Source of the DNA: Parietaria judaica
Lineage: Eukaryota > Streptophyta > Magnoliopsida > Rosales > Urticaceae
Length of the DNA: 64,000 nt
Direction: 5' to 3'
Assembly (NCBI GenBank): GCA_954871525.1
Contig: OX940869.1
Coordinates: forward strand, 15,900,001 to 15,964,000
A program made the translations under genes and the position numbers. The stretch's first letter is position 1; every line of letters starts with the position of its first letter. Positions 1 to 11,277 of the stretch are shown here, piece after piece. The notes under the pieces are model-generated. The model did no database searches. It saw only the letters and a program-made list of their open reading frames with translations, and was not told the origin of the DNA.

Positions 1-1717
1 ATAGCGTCCGATCTTCGTTCTGATCGCCAATGTTGATGAATACAAATTTGTTAAGCAGTGTTCATAATAAATAAAGAACAACATAATCTCAGTTTAACAG
101 CCAACCCTGCGTCCATTGAGGCATTTTTCTACCGAATCAGTTCAAGGCGCGCCTTAAAAACACAATTTTAAACGTTTGTTCTATATGCTTCTAATGCAAG
201 AGATAGAGTAACGGTTCAATTAACGATTTACACTTACCAAGTTTTGCCAGTTATGGTATCGCTCGGTGGATTTCTCCCGCCTCCAAGCATCGAGATCGAA
301 GATATTCATCCCGTAAGCCCAAGCACATGCCTTGGGATTGAACTTATCTTTAATCAGAGGATTTGAGAAATTCAAATACTGAGAGTAGCGATGGAAGGAT
401 CCGAAGCACGTCTCAACAGCCCCATTTACCTTCCCGTCCAAATCGATCCTCCATAGCCCCGTTAAGTCTTTCTGAACAACAACGTCGTCATCCAAGAATA
501 GAATCTTGTGCAACTTTGGATACATCTCGGGCAGATAAAACCGGAGGTGATTCAAGATGGATAAATACTTAGGGTTCTTGTATATCATGTTGCTCGAGTC
601 TTTGGTCGTATTTTCCTCATGATTATCGAAGTAAAACTTCTGCAGCTTTGCCGATTGAAGCTGCTTCAGAACCACCACGTACGAAGAATTCAAGAACGGG
701 TAATCCTCCACCGCCTTCACCTCCACGAAGGTGCCTCCTTCCGGGGGACTCATCTTAAACCAAACCTTCATGGCCGCAAGGTTCATCTTATCCGTAACTA
801 CGTGAAAAACGTGTTTCCAAGGCTCTGCCGCATTCTTCAGCGTGGATCTCACCACCACCGAAACTGCAATCACATTGTCCGAGAAAATTGCATAATGATA
901 CAAGCTCGGGTCCTCAAACTCAGGCTTCGGGTCATCGTCCCTAAACTTCTCTGGATCGGAAATCATTTCCCCAACGAGCCTCATTGCCAGACAATGCAAG
1001 CTCTTGGGCACTGATTTCGCAGCAATCAGGCTGGCGAAAGCCCCGTTCTTCTTCGCCTTCGTGAGCAACTCGTTCACCGAAAAGATAGTGTCTTTCAACT
1101 TCTGAATCTTCAGCTGATTGTCGTAATTCTCCTTCGACTCGGCCACCATCGTCCTCGCAGTCTTCACCTTGTCTTTCACCTCTTTCTCAAACTGTCGCAG
1201 CACGTCCTCGTCCACCGGACCGTCCGAATCAAACAGCGATTCCCGGTATCTCGGCTTCATCTGAAGATCCGAAAACTCGGAAGCCAAATCGCTAAACAGC
1301 CGCAACTGCCTCGATATATCCAGCTTGAGCTTCCTCGCATACGCCGAGTAAGCGTTCACCAACGTCTTGTGATCACTCGCCTGCTTATAAATCAAATCCA
1401 TCCTCGTCTTCAGAGGGTCAGATTTGAGAGCCAGAAACGTCCTATGTACATACGCATTGCCAGAGTTGGGAAGATCCTGTAACACGAAGATTCCACAATC
1501 AATTCCTCAGATTCCACCTCCTAAGCACTACGGGATCGGTCAAAGCTCAACTTACAGAGTCATGGCGCGAATTCGAAGGAGTGTTGGTGAGGATGACGGA
1601 GAGAGTGGCGATGAAGAGGAGAGAGAACATGGCGGAGACGAAGATCCGGTAGGAGAAGAAGCTGCGGAGAGTGAGGCCGCCGGCTCCGCCGCGGCTCCCC
1701 CGGACGGCGACCGCCAT
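1..1717 (-). CDS. GAUT9-like: GAUT9-like galacturonosyltransferase (GT8), 5' three exons, cut by the window edge
   Basis: Probable Golgi galacturonosyltransferase of family GT8, acting in pectin (homogalacturonan) synthesis from UDP-GalA. Seen: exon 1 is 1556-1717 (54 codons from the ATG at 1717), exon 2 is 238-1476 (413 codons), exon 3 begins at 19 and leaves the window. The introns, 1477-1555 (79 bp) and 20-237, have GTAAGT donors and AG acceptors and both fall in phase 0. Exon 1 encodes a short basic N-terminus and a membrane anchor (about residues 20-44), so a type II protein. The GT8 domain starts near residue 247; the metal-binding motif FLDDDVVVQKD is at about 381-391, followed by the conserved GAVETCFGSFHRY. 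Exon 3 opens with NEDRTL, as GAUT9 and GAUT8 do. About 90 C-terminal residues, including the expected HxxGxxKPW motif, lie outside. The N-terminal stem (GNAYVHRTFLAL) matches GAUT9 better than GAUT8 (from memory). No disabling mutation is visible. Confidence 0.93.
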
Positions 1718-1951
1718 TGGAGCGAGCTTGACGGCGATGGAGAGGACCCACCACGAGTTTTGTAAGAAGAAGAAGTGAAGGAGTGAGTTTTTAGATCTGA
1801 GAAAGCCAGAAACATTAATAATATCCGCGTCGGTGACCCATTTTTATTTATTTTCATTAAATCAAATTTAAGGAACAAAAACACTTTCCAAGCTCCTACT
1901 TGTAAATACAAAATATATTTTTATTACAAGATTTGTTTGCAGCATGAGAAC
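1718..1951 (-). promoter_or_regulatory. Leader and proximal promoter of the GAUT9-like gene
   Basis: This is the whole space between the start codon and a solo LTR. The gene-proximal part is a CT-rich leader; the distal part is AT-rich with TATATTTT-like sequence near 1905-1920. The transcription start cannot be fixed from sequence. Anything beyond 235 bp upstream of the ATG is LTR DNA. Confidence 0.5.
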
Positions 1952-2660
1952 TGTTAAGGTCGGATATGGCCAGATCTCACTAGACATTGAGAAGTCCTCT
2001 TTTTTATGGAATCGACGACGCCCGAAGTCAACGATGCCTAGAGTCGACGATGTCTAGAGTCGATGACGCCTTCGATCGACGACGCCAACAAGCCGATGAC
2101 GACGCCCGAAATCGACGAGGCCCGAAGTTGACGAGACCCGAAGTCGATGACGCCCGAATCGACGACGGAAGTTGTCGATGGCACCCGAAGACGATGATAC
2201 CAGGAATTGATGACGTCTGACTCGATGAAGGGAATCGACAGTAAAAGGATAAGCGAGGATAGACAGCTGGCGATGTGAGGTGCATTTAATGAACCTCATA
2301 CCGACCTTACCTACCCAGGAGTGGCAGACACTTGAGAGCTATGCAGGGTATGGGTTAACCATGCTTAGCATGGTTAGCCTTGCTTCTAGGAAGTAGGGGG
2401 ATAGCTAATGATGGGATTTGACAAGAAAACGAGGGATGAAGGAATGTAAGGGGGGAAATGGGCCTCTATATAAGGAAAGACAAGCCTCATTTGTAAAGGG
2501 TTAGCAAAAATTAAGAGAGATCACCAATATACAAGAAATTTCCTCCATAACGCGATTCTTGAGTGTTTCTAATCGTAAAACGACAAAAACCGAACCTCTT
2601 TTCTCTAAAAACAAGAGGGAGACCTTTTGTGATTGTTGAGGGTACGAAACACGCTCAACA
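1952..2660 (+). repeat. Solo LTR of a Ty3/gypsy-type element, TSD AGAAC
   Basis: The segment begins TGTTAAGGTCGGA and ends CTCAACA, and is flanked by the 5-bp direct repeat AGAAC (1947-1951 and 2661-2665). The first bases match the LTR start of the element at 16891-26090, and both hold a 'tataa...aagcctcatttgta' stretch (TCTATATAAGG at 2465-2475 is a likely LTR TATA box). Between are GACGACGCC-rich simple repeats (about 2015-2230). With no internal region and a perfect TSD, it is best read as the product of LTR-LTR recombination. Its orientation is divergent from the GAUT9-like gene. Confidence 0.85.
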
Positions 2661-2665
2661 AGAAC

Positions 2666-3619
2666 AATTTTTAAAAAGTATTGTATTATTAGCTACGGTT
2701 ATAATGCATTTTTGTATTATTAGATATATTCAGTGTAATTATTGGCCAAGTTTCCAAAATGAAAAGAGAGCACGTTTTGCGTCCCATGAACTTTGAGCCC
2801 ATGACGTCTTGAAGACGTACGTAATGGAGTTACCACTAAGCCAAACAAGTTGATTAGCGTAAGAACAATTGGTAGGTACTACTGATCAATATTATTTATA
2901 TATATATATGTATTTTTTATGTCTCGTTGAGATTGAAACCACGATCTCTCGAAAAATTATATAATGAAATTACGAAGCACTTGGTCAAGCAAATATGATT
3001 ATTTTACTATATTTCAGTTGCTATAATCATAAATTTTAATAATTAAAACGAAAATATATTTCTTTTATATTTAATTGAGTATTATCTTTAATGATTTTAT
3101 TGTTATAGTAACTAGTAGACTGGCACCGCGCGAAGATAGATTTAATTAAAAACTAAAAATAAATTATTTAATTAATTATTGTAATAGAAATAAAAATGAG
3201 ATAGAAAAATACATTGTCTCACATTTGTTTACTTAGTTATGCTTGTAAATGATTGAATATAAAGAGTAAAATAACTACTTCCCCAAAATATTAATCACTG
3301 ATTATATTTTTTATAGATCTATATCTTTTCTTAAATTAATCATCGTAATTAACGCATGAAAATTTGTGGCATAAATAACATTCAAAGCTTATTTGAATAT
3401 GCGCCGTGGGGATAAAAAATATATTAGAATATGGATAAATAAAATTATAATTTTTTTTCTAAAATTTTATTATTTAGATCGCAATGTGAAAATCATCCAA
3501 AACATAGTAATATATGATACATAGTTTTTTTTTTGTATTTAATATTGTTTTGAGTTTATCAATAGATCTTTTATTTTGAAAATATTTCTTTCAACAATAT
3601 CATAAAAGTTGTTAAGAAA
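2666..3619. other. AT-rich intergenic DNA
   Basis: No gene recognised. Two short stretches (about 2795-2850 and 2930-2990) resemble each other on opposite strands, suggesting a decayed inverted-repeat element; too degraded to name. Confidence 0.5.
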
Positions 3620-3624
3620 TTACT

Positions 3625-4538
3625 TATTGAGGGCGATTTGCACCACCCTTTTTCAGTCACAAGAATAATCGAAAGAACACAATAATAATATGAACACGGA
3701 TATTCCTGATTTATTATATTCCCGAAAAGGACTCGGTTTTTCCCGTTTGATAGCTGGACAATTGAAGGAAAATGATAAAAATAGGATATGATTTGATGCC
3801 GCGCCTCGCCAGCTTCAGAGAGGCTGCCTACGCACCCGGTATACCGGGATCAGGTCATCACGTAGTTCAATGTGGTTGGCGTTCTCTTTCTTCTTTCTCT
3901 CTTTCTTTCTTCTTTCTTTTTGGTTTCTCTTGGTGGTTTCTCTTAGCCGAATCTCCACCCTCTCTCTCCTGGCCGAATCTCTCTTCTGGGATAATTTATC
4001 CCTCCTCTTTAATGAGGTTTACGTGTGTATTTATAGGCTTAGGGTTTCTTAATTCGTTTCCCTTCTTGTTCCTTGAATCTCGCTAGGGTTTCCTTTCTTC
4101 TTGCTTGAATTGTTGCTGACCCTCCTTGAATACGCTGATTTTCCCATGATTTCCTCACTTGATTAACTGATTCTCCTTTATTCGTGCGATTTTGACTTCT
4201 TCCTTTATTTAATTCGTTGGGGTTTTGCGATGAACTTTCCCTCGATAACCTTCCATGTGATGAGCTGCTCTGCGATGAACTCTTCTTCATGGACTCCTCC
4301 TCGAGGATTCTTCGTCGAGGTGCGATGAAGTATTTCATCGCAGATTACTTTTATGCTGATTGAACTTCGTCGCGGGTTGAACTTCGTCGCGGTTCACTTC
4401 CTCGAGCAACCTCGTCGAGAGAACCATATTGTCTCAGGCTCTTCGTCAGAGCCTCTCCTTGCCCTTATTCGACGTCGTTTTGCGCCATAATGACACGTGT
4501 TGTGTTGTGGATGGATTTGACGAAATCCGACATCAACA
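3625..4538 (-). repeat. 3' LTR of the 4.8 kb element
   Basis: Direct repeat of 7485-8407. In plus-strand reading it starts TATTGAGGGCG and ends CGACATCAACA. It holds the motif around 3797-3870 (GCCGCGCCTCGCC ... ATCAGGTCATCACGTAG) that recurs in the LTR-like fragment at 12.3 kb. Confidence 0.9.
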
Positions 4539-4580
4539 GTTAGTCCCCCATTTTATCAAGTGTAAACACTTGGTAAAATG
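4539..4580 (-). other. Polypurine tract and adjacent stem-loop
   Basis: Read on the minus strand, AAAATGGGGGACTAAC directly precedes the 3' LTR. Just upstream is the near-palindrome ACCAAGTGTTTACACTTGAT (4555-4574). The same tract and stem-loop occur at 25262-25297 in the other element. Confidence 0.75.
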
Positions 4581-4869
4581 AAAGACGAGTGTAACGGTGA
4601 ACTGTCAAGGATGTTTGCGAACTCCGTCGACCACTTTAGTTGACGCGGTTACCCCGATAAACGTTGTCGGAGAACCTCATCGTAATCTGTTAGTTGGTGG
4701 ATTCCACTTGGGAAGCTGATGTAGCATCTTGCTGAGTTGTAGTTGGTTTCGTTAGGTGAAGCGTCTTTCCAGGTGATGACATTTTCTTTGACAAGCTCCT
4801 CGCGACGAGGAGCTCGCGACAGCTCGCTTATAGCGACAAACTCCTCGCAGCCACGAACTTCTCCGTGCG

Positions 4870-5215
4870 ATGAACTCTTCGGCGACAAGCTCCTCGCGAC
4901 GACAAGCTCACTTATAGCGACGAACTCATCGCAGGGATGAACTTCTTCCAGCGCTAGTCTTCTTCGTCAAGCTCTTCGCGACGACGAGCTCGCTTATAGC
5001 GACGAACTCATCGAAGCGATGAACTTCTTCCAGCGCTAGTCTTCTTCGTCAAGCTCTTCACGAGGACAAGCTCGCTTATAGCGACGAACTTATCGCAGCG
5101 ATGAACTTCTTCCAGCGCTAGTCTTCTTCGTCAAGCTCTTCGCGACGACGAGCTCGCTTATAGTGACGAACTCATCGCAGCGATGAACTTCTTCCAGCGC
5201 TAGTCTCCTCGCGAT
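4870..5215. repeat. 82-bp tandem array
   Basis: The marker GCGCTAGTC recurs at 4951, 5033, 5115 and 5197, exactly 82 bp apart. Each unit contains GCTCGCTTATAGCGACGAAC and GATGAACTTCTTCCA. Partial units with the same vocabulary extend left to about 4790. No coding function is supported. Confidence 0.85.
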
Positions 5216-5679
5216 GACGATGCCAATGTCACGGATGTAGTAATCTTTGCCTTGCTCATGACTAACTCTTTCTTTCACTTTGCTTTTCTTCACTGATCCT
5301 CGAAGTTGACGATCGCTTTGTCGGCTCCTTGTGTGGTTATGTCGCCGAGCTATTTCTTCTCCTTGTCGTGCTTCCTTTATTCTTCTCGCTGTGTGTTGTT
5401 CTCAGGTTCTTCTTCGAAAGTTGGCGTGGTTCCCTGGTCATGGGCCAGAGTACTCGGTCGTCATAGAGGACCTCGTTGGCGACGTCATTCGCCGACGGGC
5501 GCTGATGCGGCCCAGGCATCGTTGATTATTCCTCGAGAGACTTTCCTTGTTTATTTAAACTGTGTAAATACTCGCGAATTGCTTACTCGAAGAATTATCT
5601 CTCGTTATTGGTGTTCGTCGCATCGGACATTGCGCTTCTTTCGTTGTCGCCTTGTAGCTTGGCTTCTCGCCGCATGTTT

Positions 5680-6274
5680 TTGCTCGGCATTTTCGCCGTA
5701 CCCCTTTGCTCGGCATTCTCGCCGTACCTCTTTGCTCGGCATTTTTGCCGCACCACTTTACTCGGCATTTTTGCCGTACCTCTTTACTCGGCATTTTCGC
5801 CGTACCTCTCTACTCGGCCTTTTTCGCCGTACCTCTTTACTCGGCATTTTTTCCGTATCTCTTTACTCGGCATTTTCGCCGTACCTATTTACTCAGCCTT
5901 TCGTTGTATCTCTTTTCTCGGCACTCTCGCCGTGGGCACTCTCGCCTCTTTTATTTTTGCTCGGCACTCTCGCCGTAGTTAATATTTGTGGGTGTCGCTG
6001 GGCTTTATCGGGGATGCCGATTAGTTCCCAGGATCCCATAGGCACTCTCACCTTTTGTTTGGGCACTCTCGCCTCTTTTATCTCGGCAATCTCGCCGTAG
6101 GCACTCTCGCCTTTTATATTTTCTCGGCACTCTCGCCGTTTTGGGTTTGCTCGACACCCTAGCCGTATATTTTTTTTTCTCGGCACTCTCGCCGTTTTGG
6201 GTTTGCTCGGCACCTTAGCCGTATATTTTTTGCTCGGCACTCTCGCCGTTTTGGGTTTGCTCGGCACCCTAGCC

Positions 6275-6306
<32 letters not shown>
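5680..6306. repeat. 26-bp CGGC...GCCG hairpin array, longer variants and a TA microsatellite
   Basis: Units of 26 bp containing CTCGGCATTTTCGCCGTAC start at 5683, 5709, 5735, 5761 and 5787 and continue degenerately to about 5930. Then follow longer repeats built on CTCGGCACTCTCGCCG and GCTCGGCACCCTAGCCGTAT (to 6275) and a (TA)n tract at 6276-6306. Each unit is self-complementary (CGGC/GCCG). The reverse complement of these repeats recurs at 19.4-20.4 kb. Confidence 0.85.
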
Positions 6307-6309
<3 letters not shown>

Positions 6310-6310
<1 letters not shown>

Positions 6311-7463
6311 AGTTTTTTTTTGCTTCATGGGCACGTTGGCCTCGTCTTCTTGCTTCTGGTCTAGCCTCGTCGACCGTCTTCTTGCTTCCGGTATCGTTCA
6401 CCGTCTTCTTTCCTCCGGTCTCGTCGACTGTCTTCTTGCTTCTGGTCTTGGCGACCATCTTCATGCTTTTGGCCTTGTCAGCCGTCTTCGCGCTTCTATG
6501 CATCCCCCGCCATCTTTAAGCTTCTGGGAATCCTCCGCCATCTTTAAGCTCCTGGTCTTGTCGACCATCTTCCGGCTTCTGGTCTTGTCGACCATCTTCA
6601 TGCTCTTGGCCTTGTCGGCCATCTTCGAGCTTCTGGTGGTGATGTCTCCGTTGATCCTCGAAGATGGTCTCTGGTTGGCGTCGGGCGTCCTTTGGTGATG
6701 GCGGGTTTTATTTGGTGATGAGTTCCTCGAGTTCTCTTGGTGACGAGCTCATCGAGCTCTTCTTGGTGATAAGCTCTTCGGGCTCTGCTTGGTGATGAGT
6801 TCCTCGATGAGGCCTCCTTGCTCATGATTTCTTCGGTTATCGAGGAAGTCTCCTCGCGCCTGACCTCTTTGGTTGTCGAGGAAGCTTCGTCGATCCGGAC
6901 CTCCTCGGCTGTTGGGGAAGTCTCCTTGGTCTCGAACTCTTCGGTTACCGACGTGGTTGTTCTTCTTGGCGACGTGGTAGGCCCCACGCCTCGAAATTTC
7001 TCGCGCGCTTGGTGCATTCGAGGAGATTATTCGATCTTTTTTGACTCCTTTTGGTCTCATCGATGGACCATCTCTTCCTTCTTTGTTTTCCTTCTTCTCG
7101 AATTGCTTCCTTTTGCCCCTCGACTCACGCTTCTTTGCCAAGATCGCTGCTTCCTCCTCCGGTCACAGCCTCTCTTCTTCCACGGGTAGAAGGTTTCAGC
7201 CACCGTATTTTCTGGACGTCTCTCCTTTGATCGGCAGAGGCGTAATCAACGAGGAGGATGAGCCGTCGGTTCCCCTCTGTTTCTTCTTCCGCCTCCTCTT
7301 TTGCTTCCTCGGCTTTCGCCGTCGTTTTTGTGGCCTTCGCCTCAGCTAGTAGTTGTTGAAGACTTGCCACTGTACCTTCTTCCCCATCGTTGGAGATGAT
7401 TCCGTCGTTTGCTGAGATCTCTTTTTCCTCCAAGTTCCTGGCTGTGAGATAGAGAAAAACAAA
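6310..7463 (-). other. Leader region of the 4.8 kb element, no recognisable product
   Basis: This lies downstream of the PBS in element orientation. Short open frames occur (for example 7125-7433, 102 codons, with a charged Ala/Glu/Lys-rich coiled-coil-like stretch, and 6749-7141, Lys/Arg-rich), plus GTCGACCATCTTC-type repeats near 6350-6620. The first could be a leftover gag N-terminus because of its position, but no capsid or zinc-knuckle motif is seen. Function unknown. Confidence 0.35.
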
Positions 7464-7484
7464 GCCCCACGGTGGGCGCCAAAC
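7464..7484 (-). other. Primer-binding site
   Basis: On the minus strand GTTTGGCGCCCACCGTGGGGC directly follows the 5' LTR. It differs by one base from the PBS at 17666-17686. TGGCGCCCACC-type sites are typical of plant gypsy elements; a tRNA-Arg primer has been reported for Ogre-like elements (recalled, not checked). Confidence 0.75.
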
Positions 7485-8407
7485 TGTTGAGGGAGATTTG
7501 CACCACCCTTTTCAGTCACAAGAATAATCAAAAGAACACAATAATGATATGAACATGAATATTCCTGATTTATTATATTCCCGAAAAGGACTCGGTTTTT
7601 CCCGTTTGATAGCTGGACAATTGAAGGAAAAAGATAAAAATAGGATATGATTTGATGCCGCGCCTCGCCAGCTTCAGCGAGGCTGCCTACGTACCCGGTA
7701 TACCGGGATCAGGTCATCACGTAGTTCAATGTGGTTGGCGTTCTCTTTCTTCTTTCTCTCTTTCTTTCTTCTTTCTTTTTGGTTTCTCTTGGTGGTTTCT
7801 CTTAGCCGAATCTCCACCCTCTCTCTCCTGGCCGAATCTCTCTTCTGGGATAATTTCTCCCTCCTCTTTAATGAGGTTTACGTGTGTATTTATAGGCTTA
7901 GGGTTTCTGAATTCGTTTCCCTTCTTGTTCCTTGAATCTCGCTAGGGTTTCCTTTCTCCTTGCTTGATTTGTTGCTGACCTTCCTTGAATACGCTTATTT
8001 TCCCATGATTTCCTCACTTGATTAACTGATTCTTCTTTATTCGTGCGATTTTGACTTCTTCCTTTATTTAATTCGTTGGGGTTTTGCGATGAACTTTCCC
8101 TCGATAAGCTTCCATGCGATGAGCTGCTCTGCGATGAACTCTTCTTCATGGACTCCTCCTCGAGGATTCTTCGTCGAGGTGCGATGAAGTATTTCATCAC
8201 AGATTACTTTTATGCTGATTGAACTTCGTCGCGGGTTGAACATCCTCGCGGTGGACTTCGTCGCGGTTCACTTCCTTGAGCAACCTCGTCGAGAGAACCA
8301 TATTGTCTTAGGCCCTTCGTCAGAGCCTCTCATTGCCCCTATTCGACGTCGTTTTGCGCCATAATGTGTTGTGTTGTGGATGGATTTGACGAAATCCGAC
8401 ATCAACA
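7485..8407 (-). repeat. 5' LTR of the 4.8 kb element
   Basis: Direct repeat of 3625-4538, with intact TGTTGAGGG and CATCAACA termini. It carries an extra 18 bp near 8240-8265 and lacks 5 bp (ACACG) near 8364 relative to the other copy. Confidence 0.9.
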
Positions 8408-8412
8408 TTACT

Positions 8413-9900
8413 GATTATTAATATATAGTGCAATAGTTGACGCTTTTCCTTTTAATAAATCAAATGGTTTTCCTAACTCAACTTAGTTTACCGAAAAAAA
8501 AATATCTATATTGTCAATATAGTAGCATTTTAACCAAAGTTAATATTCATAGCGAATCCTTCGGCACTTGTTAATTAGACTTTACTAAGAGGAAAAGAAA
8601 CTCCTATGACATAATTCTAGAGAATTGGAAAGCCAAATTTCGAAGTTCATAGATTTAATTTTGAGAGATTTTGATTATTTTTTGAATATATTTATTTTTA
8701 TCATTTTAAAGGAGATGTTTGTGTACCCTCTATGGTTATTTATAGTAAATTAATAAAATAAAATAAAAATTGTCCACAAACACCTCTAAAAGAGTGAGTA
8801 GTTAACACATACCAGTCGAAATTCAAATTTGTAGAAGGAAAATACCTATTATTGAGCCTGACATTGTTAAGTAACATGTTTAGAACGCACATATAGTGAA
8901 TGAAATTCCTTTTATAAATTCTCAACCATCCAAATCATAATTTCAACAAAAATAGAGTTCTTAAAAAATGTGGTTGGATGCACCGAAGACAAAAAAAAAA
9001 AATTTATTAGTCTTTTGATTAGCATGACATCCAGAAATTTATACATTATATTAGTTTCTATGTCCAAACTCCAAGCATTACATGTCGGCCATTGAGGTCA
9101 ATGGAAACCAAAGCCTACCTTCACCAAAGCATTAACATTTACATACCTTTGATTGCAAGAGTCCGAAAAACCATAAATCGTACATCAAAGCACGAAAATT
9201 ACCTTTCAAATAAATAAGCAAAAAAATCAAACCAAAGTCCATAGAAAAAAAAATTATCAGAGAAGCGACGGAACGAAGAACAATCTCAAGAGAAGTTCTG
9301 AAACATAAGAACTTTCATAAACAAAGCCCCAATTTAAGTCTACTTTCACATCAAAGCTAAAGTGAAATCAAAACAAAATTCAAAGAAAAATAATATTGCC
9401 GAAGAAGCAATGTAAATAAAAAAAGGAACTCTAAAAAAACATTTCGCAAAAACAAAAAAATTGGGTGAGAAAGTTAGCAATGTGATAGTACGACTAAAAC
9501 CAAAAATAAAGGGAAAAATCAACTTTTTTATATTAGTATAAGCTACAAATCAAGCCAAATACCGTGGGAAAAAAAATCTCACCGGAGAAGAGACGTATAT
9601 GAAAAGCCATGGCAAGAGGAGCCCTGAAACAAAGGAATAAAAACAATGAGATGTTCATAAAGATCATTTAACAAAAAAAAAAAAAAGAACAATGAAAGTA
9701 AAGTTAAAAAAGATAAACAAAGGTTTAATTTAACCACACAACATTAAAAAAAAATAGCGTTCAAAAAGGTTGCTCTCTCAAGTCATGTCTCCGATCAATC
9801 CTATTTAAGGACGTATATGATAATTAAAGGACTTTAAAAACCTGAATAACATAATTCATGTGGACTTTTTAAGATAAGTCGAGATTATATTTCCGCCCTC
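8413..9900. other. AT-rich intergenic DNA
   Basis: No gene recognised. Two imperfect copies of a short block (GAGAAG...CGACG... ending CTGAAACA) sit near 9255-9310 and 9580-9640. The right end (about 9900-9935) reads TTCCTGGCTCTGCCCCTG, which on the other strand resembles the CAGGGGCGGAGCCAGGAA terminus common to plant DNA transposons; no matching left end was found. Confidence 0.35.
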
Positions 9901-9935
9901 CCTTTGGGCAATTCCTGGCTCTGCCCCTGATTATG

Positions 9936-11277
9936 TATCACCCGTAGTAGGTAAAACCTATATACGATTGGTTGAGCACAATAAAACAAAAGAAAAACTT
10001 AATGTACAATGGTGGGAGAGTTTTTTTTTTTTTTTTTTTAGAGGGAGGGGAAAAATCAGAATTATTAGACCACGCATATTTTTTTTTTGAAAGCTTTTTT
10101 TTTTGAAAGCTAGACCACGCATATTTTGGTGATGAGTATGTGCGGTGGTGAGATAGAAGAGTGGCGGCCCCGGCTTCGGCAACCACTAAGTCCCTCGTGA
10201 TTATTGTCATCCTCGCTGCACACAAAGAAGAAAGAGAAGTTGTTGGTTGTACGGAAAAACGCATCGGGGTAGCGGAACAGAGAAGCTAGTTAAAAACAAT
10301 CAAGTGATCAACAACAAATTAAAATCCATCAAAATACATAGAGATTCTCGTCGCAAAATCATAGAAGCTAGATACAAAATTAAAACAGAGGAGGGAATAT
10401 ATCCAAACTCAAAATTCATTTAATCAATTATAGCTACCTAAAGATAACTGCATACTCTCAATAATAGAATCAAGCTGAAAAATTAATTGAAGAAAAAAAG
10501 AACACAAATGGATGAACGAAAGAATTCAGAACTCACATATTTTGTGATTTAATCCGCATGTACCTTCAGCCATGACCTGATTAATGATACCATATTTTTC
10601 CTTCGAAGAGTATCGTGTTCCTTATGCTATAACATTATTTTGAAAAATAAGACACCAAAAATAGGTAAGCAGTCATCGAAGCAATGATTTCAAGAGTTTT
10701 CTCGCTCACAATTATAAGAATTCTGACCGCAGAAAGCACGTCTTCTCGCTGCAGAAGGCAGGTCAGAGAGGAGAAGAGAATCGCCGGCTAAATTAATCCA
10801 ATACAAATTCAACTGAAACCCCCACACGGATTCATATAAACACAATCAACAACAAAGTAAATCTATCAAAAAATTTAGAGATTGAGGAAGATAAAGTTTA
10901 CTAAGGCAAGAAGTTGGACCAGAGTATCGCTAGCAAGTTTCCAGGTTGCGGCGAGAGAGAAGAGGGGGTCGGAGGCGATTTTTTAAACAATTTACTGTCA
11001 TAGTATAGCTCAAATGTTAAACAATGATGTAAATTGAATGCATCCTTTCGTATTCTTTACCTTTCACCGGAAAGTTTAACACAAATATAATGAGTGTAAT
11101 AATGTCTAATATTAATATAACAATAATGTCTAATATTACATGTGTAATGAAATGAATTGAATGAATAGAGTTAAAAAAAATTATAAAATCTTGAAAATTT
11201 AGAATGATAGGATTCTCACATCTATGGCTTTCTAGACTATCAATTTATTATGTAAAGATTTTCCATATACATATATA
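9936..11277. other. Unassigned spacer with three GC-richer islands
   Basis: Islands at about 10120-10260, 10720-10800 and 10910-10980 look, on the minus strand, like CT-rich plant leader sequence. A 108-codon minus-strand frame (9938-10264) contains a poly-lysine run read from a homopolymer and shows no family resemblance. No gene is called. Confidence 0.3.

Larger units (their letters stand above)
3625..8407 (-). mobile_element. Non-autonomous Ty3/gypsy LTR retrotransposon (Tat/Ogre-like features), 4.8 kb
   Basis: Complete element on the minus strand: 5' LTR 7485-8407, PBS 7464-7484, internal region 4539-7484, polypurine tract next to the 3' LTR 3625-4538, TSD TTACT at 3620-3624 and 8408-8412. 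By eye the two LTRs differ at roughly 30 positions plus an 18-bp and a 5-bp indel, so insertion was not very recent. The first base pair of the 3' LTR reads TA instead of TG. The internal 2.9 kb has no recognisable gag, protease, reverse transcriptase or integrase; it consists of tandem arrays and a leader with short open frames. Mobilisation would need proteins from another element. PBS, PPT stem-loop, LTR ends and arrays link it to the element at 16891-26090. Confidence 0.88.

Noticed and set aside
2795..2850. tRNA-like or inverted-element fragment with TTGGTTTAGTGGTAAC-like sequence on the minus strand
   Set aside because: Only an A-box-like part; no cloverleaf can be drawn.
3772..4338. 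Short frames in both LTR copies of the 4.8 kb element
   Set aside because: They occur in CT-rich LTR sequence, overlap on both strands, and no family is recognised.
5306..6100. 264-codon plus-strand frame through the 26-bp array
   Set aside because: The peptide is a translation of the hairpin repeats (SLLGIFA-like units) antisense to the element; no start context or family.
9938..10264. 108-codon minus-strand frame with poly-lysine
   Set aside because: Driven by homopolymer T/A runs; no family resemblance.
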